DNA of 64,000 bases from CF-167 sp963695195 (GCA_963695195.1 CAVOGE010000004.1:1-64000), one strand, 5' to 3'. Positions 1 to 9,141 are shown, counted from the stretch's first letter. Program-made: numbers and translations. The notes: generated by a model not told the origin, from the letters alone.

Positions 1-256
1 AAGAAAATACGGCACGGGTGCGAGGCCGTTCCGGAGCTGTACGTCGCGAGATTCGCAAGGATCTCGGGGTCGAGAAGTGTCAGGCGGTTGCCGATGCCCA
101 AGTTAGTCTCTGCAGACCCAATCGCATCGGCTGGTCGCGGCCATCAGACGTCACCGTGAACTCCGTCCGGCAGACCTCCTGGCCGCGAAACAGGTCGCAC
201 ACTGCCTCGATCGCCTGGAGCTGGAAGTCGAGGTCGGGCTCGAAGTGGAGCTTCAT
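1..256 (-). pseudogene. res: Type III restriction enzyme Res subunit, 5' fragment, frameshifted
   Basis: From an ATG at 256 the minus strand reads MKLHFEPDLDFQLQAIEAVC, the characteristic opening of type III Res helicase-nucleases, and continues through CRTEFTVT. The frame then breaks near 112: the family-like LGIGNRLTLLDPEILANL continues only in another frame. It breaks again near 44, where VQLRNGL appears in the third frame. Both breaks are explained by loss of one base. The gene runs off the left edge, so the helicase motifs and PD-(D/E)XK nuclease are not visible. It starts just downstream of mod on the same strand, the normal mod-res order. It is probably non-functional here. The family call rests on remembered Res N-termini. 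Confidence 0.7.
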
Positions 257-262
257 CCGCGG

Positions 263-2225
263 CTACAAGCTCAGCACTTGCTTGAGCCCTTGCTGGCGCA
301 GAATCTCAGCCAGGTTCGTCTTGGCGACGTCGTCTGCAAAGGCGCTATCGCGGAAGACGCACGTGGAATCACCGGTCGGCGCGAGATCGGAATGCCACTC
401 GCCGATACCCCGCGCGAGTGCCTCTACCTCCACCTGTCCGATAGCGTGCGCCAGGCAGACGAGCAGAACGCCGCCGCCTACGGCATGGACCTCTTTGCCT
501 GCAATCTCGCGCCGCTCGATCGGCACACACAAGTCTAGACCGAGCTTGAGAAGCAACTCGAAGAGAATGTCCGCTCGCTACGATCAGCGTTGAGGTGGTC
601 AACGGCGTCTTCGAGCGTCTGCTTTAGGTGCTGACGATCCGGATCCCAGGCCCGGATGTTCGTTGAGTCCAGCTTGAAGACGCGGAACCCGGTATCACGT
701 GCGGTATCGGGGTTGTCACCGCGTATCGCTTGACCCGCCCGGCGAAGGCGTTCTTTGGTCAGTTCCGCAATCGTGCGCGGCCGACCGATTGAGTCGCAGA
801 AGTCCGCCGCGGCCTTCTGGTCATCGACCTCAGGATCGAGCCTCTCCGGCAGCTGGACCAGAATGAACCGGCGATCGCCGGCGTCTGCCAGGTTCTGGGC
901 CATGACGGCATGGCCCGTTGTTCCGGACCCTGCGAAGAAATCGACCACGACATCGTCGTCGCGAACACTTGCCGCCTTTGTCAGGTAATCGAGAAGCCCC
1001 CTGGGTTTCGGGTTGTCGAATACCCCGTCTGCCAGAAGGGCGTTGAGCTCCTCCGAGCCCTTCTCGTTATAGCACTCCTTGTCGTCCAGCAGATCGTTCA
1101 GCAACCTAGCCTGATCGAGTTCGTCGGGAAGCATGATTCGCCTCAGGCCGAACTGGCGGGTCACGAACATCGACCGGTCCAGAACCTCCTGATTCATGCG
1201 CCATGGCCCGCTGACGCGAACGTCGTCTTGGACAACTCCATTGACGATGCGAAGCGTGTCGAGCAGTTCGAATCCGAGGCTGCGAGCTGCATAACGGCCG
1301 GCCAAGTAGCGTCCGTCCCTGCATTTGGCGACCGCTCCGGCGCGGAGGATCCGGACCGAGATCGAGTTGCCGACATTGAACACGGGCCGCGTGCCACTTG
1401 ACACCTGGCCCGCGGTCAGCGGCGCTGCGTTGTCCGACCGAACGTAGGCAACGATGTAGTCACACATTCGGACATGCGCTTGCTCAGGAATGCCGTCTTG
1501 CGTGCCGCGCGCCGCTTGATTACGCCGCAGAAGTTGTCGGACCCAAACACCTCGTCCAAGGCGGCTCGTAGGTTCCCCAACTCTGAATCGTCGATGCTGA
1601 CGAACAGAACGCCGTCATCCCGGAGAAGATTCCGCGCGAGCTTCAGCCGCGGATACATCATGTTCAGCCAATCCGTATGGAATCGGCCGGAGGCCTCGGC
1701 GTTCGTCGACATTCGTCGCCCGGCGCTGTCGACCTGTCCCGTGACCTCGAGGTAGTTGCGGATGTTGTCGCGGTAGTCGTCCCGGTATACGAAATCCTTG
1801 CCTGTGTTGTACGGAGGGTCGATGTAGATGAGCTTGACCTTCCCACCGAGGCTCTTCTGCAGGAGCTTTAGAACCTCTAGATTGTCGCCCTCGATCACTA
1901 CGTTCTTGGTCGTGTGCCAATCGACACCTTCGTCGGGGTACGGGCGCAGGGTTCCTAATGAGGGGGTAAGGGCGATTTGGCGGGCGCGCCGCTTGCCGTG
2001 CCATGTGAGGCCGTACTTCTCGTCGCTGTCGTCGACTGCTTCACCGAGGAGCGGCCGGAGTATCTCGAAGTCGATCAGCCCATCGGTAACGGCCTCTGGG
2101 AAGATCGCCTTTAGATCCTCGATGCTGTCACCGACGATGTCGGCACTGCGCGTCTCCGGAGCATCTGGGGTGAGCTTCTGCACGGTGTCCTCGTTCACCC
2201 GTTGAGCGGGCGTGCCACGCGCCAT
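263..2225 (-). pseudogene. mod: Type III DNA methyltransferase (Mod), two frameshifts
   Basis: An N-terminal part from ATG 2225 carries the catalytic motif IDPPYNTGKDF (residues about 135-145). The AdoMet motif DFFAGSGTTGHAV lies C-terminal to it, the beta-class order typical of type III Mod (N6-adenine). The frame breaks near 1466, between KRMSE and CDYIVAYVRS, and again near 570. Beyond the second break the usual Mod tail (CVFRDSAFADDVAKTNL) follows in another frame to a stop at 263. Both breaks fit single-base losses. Frame-corrected length is about 650 residues, normal for Mod. Upstream codons to 2462 lack family resemblance, so ATG 2225 (MARGTPAQRVNED) is preferred. No simple-sequence repeat is present, so phase variation is not indicated. 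Confidence 0.85.
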
Positions 2226-2595
2226 GACGATGATACCGTGGGCGAGGGAGCTCGAATGCATGAGGCCCGCGCCGGGACCTGTGCGACCACGCGTCGCCGA
2301 AAGGACCCCCCTTCTGGTCGGCCGGGCATGGCGTGAAGTCGCAGTACACGACACGGTCCCGGTTCCTGCGCACCGTGGGAGCTGCGCGGACGGATTCCGT
2401 TGGCCACGCACGGGTTGAGCGAACGTGTTCGCGTACGCCGTGCGGCGCTTCCGCAAGCCCATTGACGAGCGCGTCGAGGTTGTCCCCGAGCCAGGTGGAC
2501 GTGACGCGGGCTGGGCTCGGCGCCGTCACGTGACGCGGGGAAACGGCTGGCCGAACTCGAGGCGCTCACGGTTCATCGGCCGGTAGGTCCCGCGC
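2226..2595. other. 370-bp stretch without a supportable gene
   Basis: Between mod and the next minus-strand gene, all three minus frames are open for parts of this stretch (for example 2128-2529). None shows a recognisable family pattern, and the frames overlap each other. Given the decay around it, it may be a degraded gene, but I cannot name one. Confidence 0.4.
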
Positions 2596-3513
2596 CTACC
2601 CGGAGTCGCGGGCACTAGCCCTCACCAGCTCCGTGATACCGGCAATCAGCTGATCGTGTGTTTCGCTCAACCCGAGTCTATCGAAGAAGAGCATCAGGAC
2701 AAGTCCTTCGACCGCTCGGCGTGGGCGGATCGATCCAAACACGTGGAGCGCCGCGAACTCGGGATCGCCGGCGACAGCGGACCATCCAGCGACGGTTGGT
2801 GCTACCTCGATCCAGAACCGCAGTCGCCGCCCGGCTTCTTCCAAGTCGGTGTCACCTGATGTTGTGACGAGGTCGTGCATGGTTGTGATGGAGAGGCTGC
2901 TGGTGAGCCTCACCGCCTCGGACGGCTAAGTCAGGAGCCACGGCTCGACTCCTGACACCGAATCGCTCCTCCCACGCTCGATGCCTGTGAATGCCTCGAC
3001 GACCTCCGCGTCGCGCTTGCGGATCCGCCCACGGAGGCCCGCGCTGAGTTGGAGGATCGGGAGCACGGCATCCGCGATCTGCTCTCGGTCCACGCCGCGC
3101 CGCCCGAACCGGGCCTTGATCCGAGGCGCGATCTTGTAGGCCAGCTCGCCGAGCTGCCAATCGAGCTCATCGCGCGCCGCTCCTTTCGGAACAGGTCGCG
3201 GCGCAGGCGCGTAGGCATGTAGCGCCTTCCGGACACGGGCAAGAGGGACCTCCCATCCATCAATCCAGAGGAGGACGGCAAGCTCGTCTAGCCGCTTGGA
3301 GTGCGCCCGCATCGTACAGAGGGCGAGGAGTTGATCGATCGACTGCTCGGATCTGCGCGTCTCGAAGCCACGTCTGCCAAGCGGAATCCTGGGGCCAGTC
3401 GTTGGGAGGAGCTCATCCGAAACCCACCGATGCACCCGGCTTGGCGTCACATCTCTGTACCCAGCAGCCTGCGCCACGGCTGCCATGCGCTCGTACGTCG
3501 GTCCTTCACCCAT
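2596..3513 (-). pseudogene. Hypothetical HTH-like regulator split by an in-frame TAG
   Basis: An ATG at 3513 opens a 195-codon frame ending in a TAG at 2926-2928. The same frame continues without another stop to 2596 (about 105 more residues), so one gene of about 305 codons carrying a single nonsense codon is the simplest reading. The N-terminus (YRDVTPSRVHRWVSDELLP, then GFETRRSEQSIDQLLAL) looks like a MerR- or excisionase-type helix-turn-helix followed by a helical region. The second half (EEAGRRLRFWIEVAPTVAGW) is unrecognised. It precedes the restriction-modification genes on the same strand and may have regulated the element. Function is not assigned. Alternatives are two genes with a GTG start at 2913, or readthrough. 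Confidence 0.5.
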
Positions 3514-3880
3514 CAGCGACCGGCCCCGTAGTCAAGGGCGTTTTCGCGATAGGGGGGCCACAAGGCGTCGGGGCTAGATTCCTCTCGCGGCCCGACGTCA
3601 GTTGGGCTAGGCATGAGGGGCACCGCAAGTCTCCCTCGAAAGCGAAGATCGGCGGCTCCGCGGCGGCCTTGAGAACTTCCGCGGAGCCGCCACCGAGGAG
3701 ATATATGCGATCTCCCACGGGCGGAGTTCTATCACCGGCTCGACCGGTGAACACAGACCTTCACTCGACGCAGCCGGCCCAAACCCCCAAGGGGAGGGGC
3801 GGCTGATAAGGGATCAAACCCGCAGACGTGCACGATCCATCGGACCGCGCGATGCAAGTGCCAGCACCCGCCGACGCCGG
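3514..3880. other. 367-bp divergent intergenic region with a strong palindrome
   Basis: This non-coding stretch separates the minus-strand regulator-like gene from the plus-strand rep operon, so it should hold both promoters. It contains the 3651-3691 hairpin. No clear -35/-10 pair stands out. In a rolling-circle replicon the double-strand origin often lies near rep, so this is the natural place to look for it. Confidence 0.4.
3651..3691. repeat. Perfect 13-bp inverted repeat, 15-nt loop
   Basis: GGCGGCTCCGCGG at 3651-3663 is matched exactly by its reverse complement at 3679-3691. No T-run follows on either strand, so a Rho-independent terminator is not favoured. It lies about 190 bp upstream of rep between divergent genes, so an origin hairpin or operator is possible. 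Confidence 0.75.
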
Positions 3881-4945
3881 TTGGTCGCCATTGCACGCGA
3901 CCGACTGCACGAAGTTGAGGGGACGGCGTTGCACGAGCTTTGGCGAAAGATCGAAAAAGGCTGGGCAGGGTGTGGCTGGTCTGCCCTCTTCCGCAATGAG
4001 GACTCGGGAAACCGCGTCGGCCTGCCGGACCATTGCGACAAGCCGCCATGCCCCTACTCCGCGACATGCGCCGCGCCTGGAAGGTGCGCGATCGGTACCG
4101 GGCGCGCCACGATCAAGCTCTACACGCCGGCCGGCTCTGGTTTGTCGTCCTCACGGTTCCGAACGTCCGCCCTGCGGAACTGCGCGCCGAGCTGGATCGC
4201 ATCCGAGCAGCGATCGGGCGAATGCGACGACGGAGCTGGTGGATCGCCGATGTGAAGGGCGGGATCTGGCGCCTCGAAGTCACGATCAACCTTCGCACCC
4301 GCGCGTGGCACCCACACGCCAACCTGCTCTTCGAGACGCACGCACCGATCCACATGTCAGCGTGGCAACCGCGTCTGCAAGCGGAATGGCGCTCGGTCCT
4401 TGGCGAGGCGGCCGCTCAATGGGTGTGGCTCATGCCAGGCTGGGCCGACACGATTGCGGAGGCGGTCAAGCGTCAACTCCAGGTAGCCACCGGCGACGAC
4501 GCCGGGGATCAGACGCACCTCGCCACCACAATCGACTACGCGATCAAGCCGGATCCGCATTGGATCGACCCATCGGGTCCCGACTGGGTGATCGGGTACG
4601 TCGAGGCGCTGGCTGGCCGGCGCGCCATCTCTGGCTTCGGAGACTGGCGGGGCGTGACGCCGCCCCGGCGAGCCAGCCCCCGACCTTGTTGTCGCGCCCT
4701 ATGCCTCCGGCGACGACCCGTTCGTCAACCGCTACCTTCCCGAGCGCGACCCTATTACCGCCTCTGTAGCGCGATGGGCGTTCGACGGCCATGGACCACG
4801 TTGGGCACTACGGCCCCGCCGTCCGGTCACCGGCGAGCCGCGCTGGTGGCTGATGTGGATGCCTGGCGACGGCCCTGACCCGGGCACCGCCGAGGACGAT
4901 CTCGCCATCGCCTACCAGTCCGCGATGGCCTTGGGGCGAGTGTGA
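3881..4945 (+). pseudogene. rep: HUH-family rolling-circle replication initiator, frameshifted
   Basis: The pieces together make a Rep_1/RepSA-like protein. A cysteine cluster HCDKPPCPY is followed, after a one-base loss near 4050, by C-RDMRRAWK. Then come LWFVVLTVPNV, a GGIWRLEVTINLR strand, the metal-binding HPH of WHPHANLLFE (about 4309-4317), and the candidate catalytic Tyr in TIDYAIKPD (about 4530-4550). The frame changes again near 4665, and the C-terminus (DDPFVNRYLPERDP onward) ends at TGA 4943-4945. Such proteins nick a double-strand origin through a tyrosine to start rolling-circle replication. The start is uncertain; a TTG at 3881 is the earliest convenient codon. The stop overlaps the next start by 1 nt. 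Probably inactive as read. Confidence 0.7.
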
Positions 4946-5338
4946 TGGGCGGCATGGAGGAACGCCCTCAGGCGCGGCAGGCGGAGGTTGCGCGGCTGGA
5001 CCCGACTCGCGCTTCAACTCGTGCTCGTTGAGGAGCTTGTGGGCATTGCCCGCGCCGCGGTGGACCGGAATCGATTGGGGGATGAGACGCCGTCGCCTGC
5101 GTTCGTGCGGCTGGATACCCTGCTGGACCACTACGACGAGCTTGGCGGCACGGATTCCCTGTGGCTGGACCTCTTCTCGGCCGCAGAAGGTGGATCCGCG
5201 ACCGCGGACGGTTCGGGCTGGGATCGGGCGGAATCGGACGCCGCGATTCGGCCGGCGGAACCAGCCAGATCGCTGGTTTCAGACGGTGCCGGCTGGGATC
5301 GGGCGGAATCGGACGCCCGGGCGGAGCGGACGACATGA
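4945..5338 (+). pseudogene. Unknown protein of the rep operon, probable frame change
   Basis: An ATG at 4945 overlaps the rep stop by one base (TGATG) and opens a short frame (MGGMEERPQARQAEVARLD) that closes early. The neighbouring frame (LALQLVLVEELVGIARAAVD onward) continues to a TGA at 5336-5338, which overlaps the next start as ATGA. A single gene of about 130 residues with a frame change near 4980 explains both tight junctions. Its C-terminal part contains an imperfect repeat (GWDRAESDA twice) encoded by an exact 27-bp direct repeat. No family is recognised. Confidence 0.4.
5216..5317 (+). repeat. 27-bp direct repeat pair, 75-bp period
   Basis: The 27 bases at 5216-5242 recur exactly at 5291-5317. 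Both copies are in the same frame of the unknown rep-operon gene and encode GWDRAESDA. The copies could be a coding duplication or iterons bound by a replication or excision protein. Confidence 0.8.
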
Positions 5339-5600
5339 CCGAAGACACGCTGGGTCGCGAGGAAGCCATCCTCCTAGCGTTGGCGGACGGCAAGCCAGCC
5401 GGCAGCGGTACGCTCGCGGCCCGGCTCGGGACGAATGACCGGCGGATCAGACGCGGCTGCAACGGCTCCTCCAAGACGGCCACGTCTTCCCCGGCGTATG
5501 GCACCTCCGCATCACCGCGCTGGGAGCCGCGGTACTCAGACCCGTCGCGGAGTCCGAGACGGCGGAACCCAACGATGAACGCTGGTGGCGACGGCGATGA
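5335..5600 (+). pseudogene. Small winged-helix DNA-binding protein, frameshifted
   Basis: From ATG 5335 the frame reads MTEDTLGREEAILLALADG, then LAARLGTNDRRIRRG. After a one-base loss near 5455 it continues as LQRLLQDGHVFPGVWHLRIT, then ALGAAVLRP, ending at TGA 5598-5600 (about 89 residues). The helix, recognition helix and beta-wing spacing (GTLAARLGTNDRRIRR.LQRLLQDGHV...WHLRIT) is that of a winged helix-turn-helix. It lies between rep and the integrase, where integrative elements often carry an excisionase or copy-control regulator; that role is inference. It overlaps both neighbours by 4 nt. Confidence 0.55.
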
Positions 5601-5750
5601 AGCGGCCCACTCCCCCGCTGACGACCCGCCTGCAGTCCTACGCTCGTCGCGGTGCTCGCCCGGATGGTTGAGGCGAAGCTGGCAGCGGATGCCACCGCGG
5701 GCCTGTGTGATAGGGGTATCGTCCAAGCACCTCGGCCGAAGGCTCGCTAG
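5597..5750 (+). pseudogene. Very small protein upstream of the integrase, probable frame change
   Basis: ATG 5597 overlaps the preceding stop (ATGA) and begins MKRPTPPLTTRLQSYA. After a frame change near 5645 the frame VLARMVEAKLAADATAGLCD, then RGIVQAPRPKAR, runs to TAG 5748-5750, about 50 residues in all. The TAG is followed at once by a GGAGG Shine-Dalgarno for the integrase. No family is recognised. The chain of overlaps is the main reason to call it a gene. Confidence 0.35.
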
Positions 5751-5762
5751 GGAGGCGTAACG

Positions 5763-7251
5763 ATGTTGGCTCGCGACTCGCACGACCGGCGGCCCGAGGA
5801 CCTGGCAGGCCGGCGGTGGGCGGGCTACATCCGTGAGTCAACCCGGGGCCAGGCGGACCGATACGGACCGGCGATTCAGCGGGCTGAGCACATCCGCTAC
5901 GCGGACCGCTATGGCCTGACGGGGAGCGGGTTCGAATACGTCGACCTGGTCAGCGGCAAGGAGACGCTTCGGCGCACGGACTTCCGGCGGATGCTGGCCG
6001 ATGCGGAGCGAGGCGCGTTCGACGTCCTGCTCTGCTATGACACCAGCCGGTTCGCCCGAAAGTGGCTGACACGTTCACATACCGCGATCAGCTGGAACGG
6101 GCAGGCGTCGTGGTCGTCTTCTGCGCGGACGGGCTCATCGCCGGCAACACCGAGACCTTCGAGCTCGAAGGTCTGAAGGCCGTGAGCGACGCCGGCTACA
6201 TCCGCCGGCTCTCACGCAACGTCGGCCGTGGCTACGGAGCGAAATGGGAGCGCTTTGGCGACCCTGGCGGGCGACCCCCCTCGGGGTTCGCACCATCGGG
6301 CCGCACACCGTCTGCTAGAACCGGTCGAGGGCCCGGAGCTCGCCAAGGCTCGCGCGGCATTTACGCTCTATGCGTCGGGCGTTCATTCCGACCTTTCGAT
6401 CTCCGTCGAGCTCGGCCTGACCGAGTTTCACGTCGAGGAGCTGCTCCAGAACCCGCTGTACGCGGGCCGGGCGGTGCGTCACAAGGGACGGGTGGATCAA
6501 GAGGAGCGGCCCACACGCTTTCCGGCGCCGGTCGACCCGTTGCTTTTCGAGCGTGTGCAGGAGCTGCGCGCTCAGCGTCGGAACTCGCCACCCGGCCGGT
6601 GCCGGCGGGTTCACCCGCCGCCACTATCCGTTGGTGCGCCTGCTGCGTTGTGCGCGGTGTGGGACTCATTACCGCGCGGACGCCAACGGGGGCATACGTC
6701 GAGTTCGCCACGTTGCCCGGCCGGCCTGCGACACGAGCCTTACCCACAGAGCCGACCGCATCGAGGAGCACGTGGCTTCGCTACTCGACCGGATTCGCCT
6801 CTCAGAGTCTGACATTGACGCGGTTGTCCAGGTCGTCCGGGATCAGCCGGAGGGCGATCGGCACGAAGGCGATGACCTCGCTCGTGATGCGCAGCGCGAT
6901 CAGTTGCAGCATGACCTCGCGGCGCGACGCATCTCGCTGGCGGCGTTCACCCGAGCATGGTCGGCCATTGACCGCCCGGCGCCCATCGCACCGCGGCTGG
7001 GTCGGGAGACCTTCGAGCACGCGCGCCGGCTCCTGGCGGACTTTGGAGGCTTGTGGCGCGATCCTGCGGTGCCTGGGACGCTCAAAGAGGAAGCAGCGCG
7101 TCAGACCTTCGATCGCATTGACCTGGCGGGCTCACGGGTGGCGGCCGTTTATCCTCGCGAGGAGCACGCGTGGCTCCTGGGAATGGCTGCTAGACGCGAC
7201 GAAGGCGTGGTATTGGTCGGGGCGAAAGGATTCGAACCTTCGACCTCCTGA
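5763..7251 (+). pseudogene. Large serine recombinase/integrase, about four frame breaks
   Basis: ATG 5763 is preceded by GGAGG at 5751-5755. The resolvase domain shows the catalytic serine in YIRESTRGQADRYG and the conserved YDTSRFARK. The Recombinase domain follows (LYASG...VEELLQNPLYAGR, then VRHKGRVD), then a zinc-ribbon (LLRCARCGTHYRAD, with a later Cys in ARPACDT) and a helical coiled region (RDAQRDQLQHDLAARRI). Frames must be joined near 6063, 6283, 6306 and 6600; at least three joins are one-base losses. Frame-corrected length is about 500 residues, normal for the family. The last residues (GAKGFEPSTS) are the antisense of the tRNA-Pro gene that it overlaps by 38 bp. It would have integrated the element at that tRNA and is presumably inactive now. 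Confidence 0.85.
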
Positions 7252-7290
7252 ACCCCATTCAGGTGCGCTACCAGGCTGCGCTACGCCCCG
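7214..7290 (-). tRNA. tRNA-Pro (anticodon GGG)
   Basis: The minus strand folds as a full cloverleaf. The acceptor stem CGGGGCG pairs with CGCCCCG. The anticodon stem CCTGA/TCAGG encloses the loop ATGGGGT, giving anticodon GGG. The T arm contains GGTTCGAATCC, and the encoded 3' end is ACCA. The 3' half is the integration target of the neighbouring element: the recombinase reading frame enters it from the left. A TACACT hexamer at 7307-7302 lies 11 bp upstream of the 5' end. Confidence 0.95.
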
Positions 7291-7301
7291 ACCGGACCTT
7301 G

Positions 7302-7307
7302 AGTGTA
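7302..7307 (-). promoter_or_regulatory. Candidate -10 box of tRNA-Pro
   Basis: TACACT on the minus strand ends 11 bp before the mature 5' end, which would give a leader of only a few nucleotides. No convincing -35 box is visible. The same hexamer recurs before der, hisS and topA. Confidence 0.4.
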
Positions 7308-7413
7308 CGACACGCGCACGGCGCCGACGAGCGTCGAAGGGGTGGCGGGCCATCGGACCCGCGGCGGGAGTTCCATCGGCCCTTCCCCGATCGCGCCATG
7401 CGCCGTAGCGTCG

Positions 7414-9141
7414 ATGGAGATGCACACCGACGCACCCAGCTCCGCGGTGCCCCCGGCGATCGAGGCGCCGCGGGGTCCGGTTCGCGTTCCGTTCCGCGGC
7501 TCCGAGCTGATAGCCAGGCGTCTGCTCAACAAGGACACCGCCTTCACCGAGCGGGAGCGCGATCAGTTTGGGCTGCGCGGCCTGCTGCCGGCAGGCGTCG
7601 CATCCATGGATGAGCAGGTCGCGCTCGAGCTCGAGCACGTGCGGCGCAAGTCCGACGACCTCGAGCGCTACATCGGCCTCGCGGCCCTGCAGGACCGCAA
7701 CGAGACGCTCTTCTACCGCCTCCTCGTCGACAACCTGGAGGAGTTCCTGCCGATCGTCTACACCCCCACCGTTGGTCGCGCCTGCGAGGAGTTCAGCCAC
7801 ATCTTCCGGCGCCCGCGGGGCGTATGGATCACGCCGGCCGACATCGGTCGCATCGACGCGATCCTGCGAGCGGCAACCGATCGAGACATCCGACTCATCG
7901 TGGTGACCGATAACGAGCGGATCCTGGGCCTCGGTGACCAGGGTGCCGGAGGGATGCCGATTCCGGTCGGCAAGCTCGCGCTGTACACCGCGGCCGCAGG
8001 CATCTACCCGGCTCAGACCATGCCCATCTCGCTCGATGTCGGCACGGATCGCCAGGAGCTGCTCGATGACCCCCTCTATCTCGGATACCGGGCCCCACGG
8101 CTGCGCGGCGTCGACTACGACGCGGTGGTGGAGGCATTCGTGGACGCGGTCGGCCGCGTCTTCCCGCGGGCGCTGCTCCAGTGGGAGGACTTCAAGCAGC
8201 ACAACGCGCTTCGCATCCTCGATCGATACCGGCATCGGCTCCCCAGCTTCAACGACGACGTACAGGGAACCGGCGCGGTGGTACTCGCCGGTCTGTTGGC
8301 CGCCCGGCTTTCCCGAGGCGGGCTGTTCCGTGAGCGGGTCCTCTTCGTGGGCGCCGGTGCCGCGGCGCTCGGGATCGCGCGCCTCGTCTCGAGGCAACTC
8401 GCGGATGAGGGGATCGACGCGGTTGCGGCCTCCCACGCCATCGCCATGATCGACAGCCGTGGCCTGGTGACGACGGCGCGATCGGAGCTCCCCGCCGATC
8501 AGCGCCCCTACGCCACCGATGCGGGTCGCGTCGCCGCCATGGGGCTGGACGAAGCGGCCCTGCGCGACCCTGTCGCGGTCGCGCGCGCCTTCCGGCCCAC
8601 GGTGCTCATCGGCACGACCGGTTCGCCCGGTGCGTTCAGCGAGGAGCTGATCCGCGAGGTGGCGCGCCACGACGACGCGCCGGTCATTCTGCCGCTCTCA
8701 AATCCCAGCGACAAGACAGAGGCGCGACCTCACGAGATCCTGGCATGGACCGATGGCCGCGCCCTGGTGGCGACCGGCAGCCCCTTCCCTGATGCGCATG
8801 GCGACTGGGGAACGCGAATCATCGGCCAGGCGAACAACGTCCTCATCTTCCCTGGCGTCGGCCTTGGGGCGATCGTCGCCGAGGCACGCGAGCTCACCGA
8901 CGACACGTTCCTCGTGGCGGCCAGAGAGCTGGCCGGGATGCTCACCGTCGAGCGGTTGGAGACGGGCGCCCTGTACCCACCGATTCGCCAGCTGCGAAGC
9001 GTGGCGCGCGCCATTGCGGTGGCCGTCGTCCGCCACGCGCGGCAGAGCGGCTACGGGCGGCAGTACCGCGACGAAGAGGTCGAGCCGGCCGTGGATCGCG
9101 CCATCTGGGAGCCTGAATACCTCACCCTGGAGCCGGCCTGA
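7414..9141 (+). CDS. maeA: NAD-dependent malic enzyme
   Basis: This enzyme oxidatively decarboxylates malate to pyruvate in the cytosol, linking the TCA pool to pyruvate. From ATG 7414 the protein has 575 residues, the size of the long malic enzymes. Visible motifs are YTPTVG (116-121), RGVWIT, GDQGAGG (174-180), the signature FNDDVQGTGAVVLAG (279-293) and the Rossmann loop GAGAAALG (313-320). Codons upstream to 7303 are open but lie in the tRNA promoter area and show no homology, so the internal ATG is preferred. It stands alone on the plus strand and ends 3 bp from the convergent gpsA stop. Confidence 0.93.
   Translation: MEMHTDAPSSAVPPAIEAPRGPVRVPFRGSELIARRLLNKDTAFTERERDQFGLRGLLPAGVASMDEQVALELEHVRRKSDDLERYIGLAALQDRNETLFYRLLVDNLEEFLPIVYTPTVGRACEEFSHIFRRPRGVWITPADIGRIDAILRAATDRDIRLIVVTDNERILGLGDQGAGGMPIPVGKLALYTAAAGIYPAQTMPISLDVGTDRQELLDDPLYLGYRAPRLRGVDYDAVVEAFVDAVGRVFPRALLQWEDFKQHNALRILDRYRHRLPSFNDDVQGTGAVVLAGLLAARLSRGGLFRERVLFVGAGAAALGIARLVSRQLADEGIDAVAASHAIAMIDSRGLVTTARSELPADQRPYATDAGRVAAMGLDEAALRDPVAVARAFRPTVLIGTTGSPGAFSEELIREVARHDDAPVILPLSNPSDKTEARPHEILAWTDGRALVATGSPFPDAHGDWGTRIIGQANNVLIFPGVGLGAIVAEARELTDDTFLVAARELAGMLTVERLETGALYPPIRQLRSVARAIAVAVVRHARQSGYGRQYRDEEVEPAVDRAIWEPEYLTLEPA

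Noticed and set aside
18..593. Plus-strand 191-codon frame at the left edge
   Set aside because: It lies antisense to res and mod, whose protein motifs are clear on the minus strand.
3828..4769. 313-codon plus-strand frame overlapping rep
   Set aside because: Out-of-frame reading of rep; the HPH, Cys and Tyr motifs lie in other frames.
4968..5783. 271-codon minus-strand frame in the rep operon
   Set aside because: Pro/Arg/Ser-rich translation without family resemblance; the plus-strand genes show coupled starts and domain patterns.
7132..8670. 512-codon open frame antisense to the malic enzyme and recombinase end
   Set aside because: It mirrors the third-position GC bias of the sense gene, has no family pattern, and crosses the tRNA gene.
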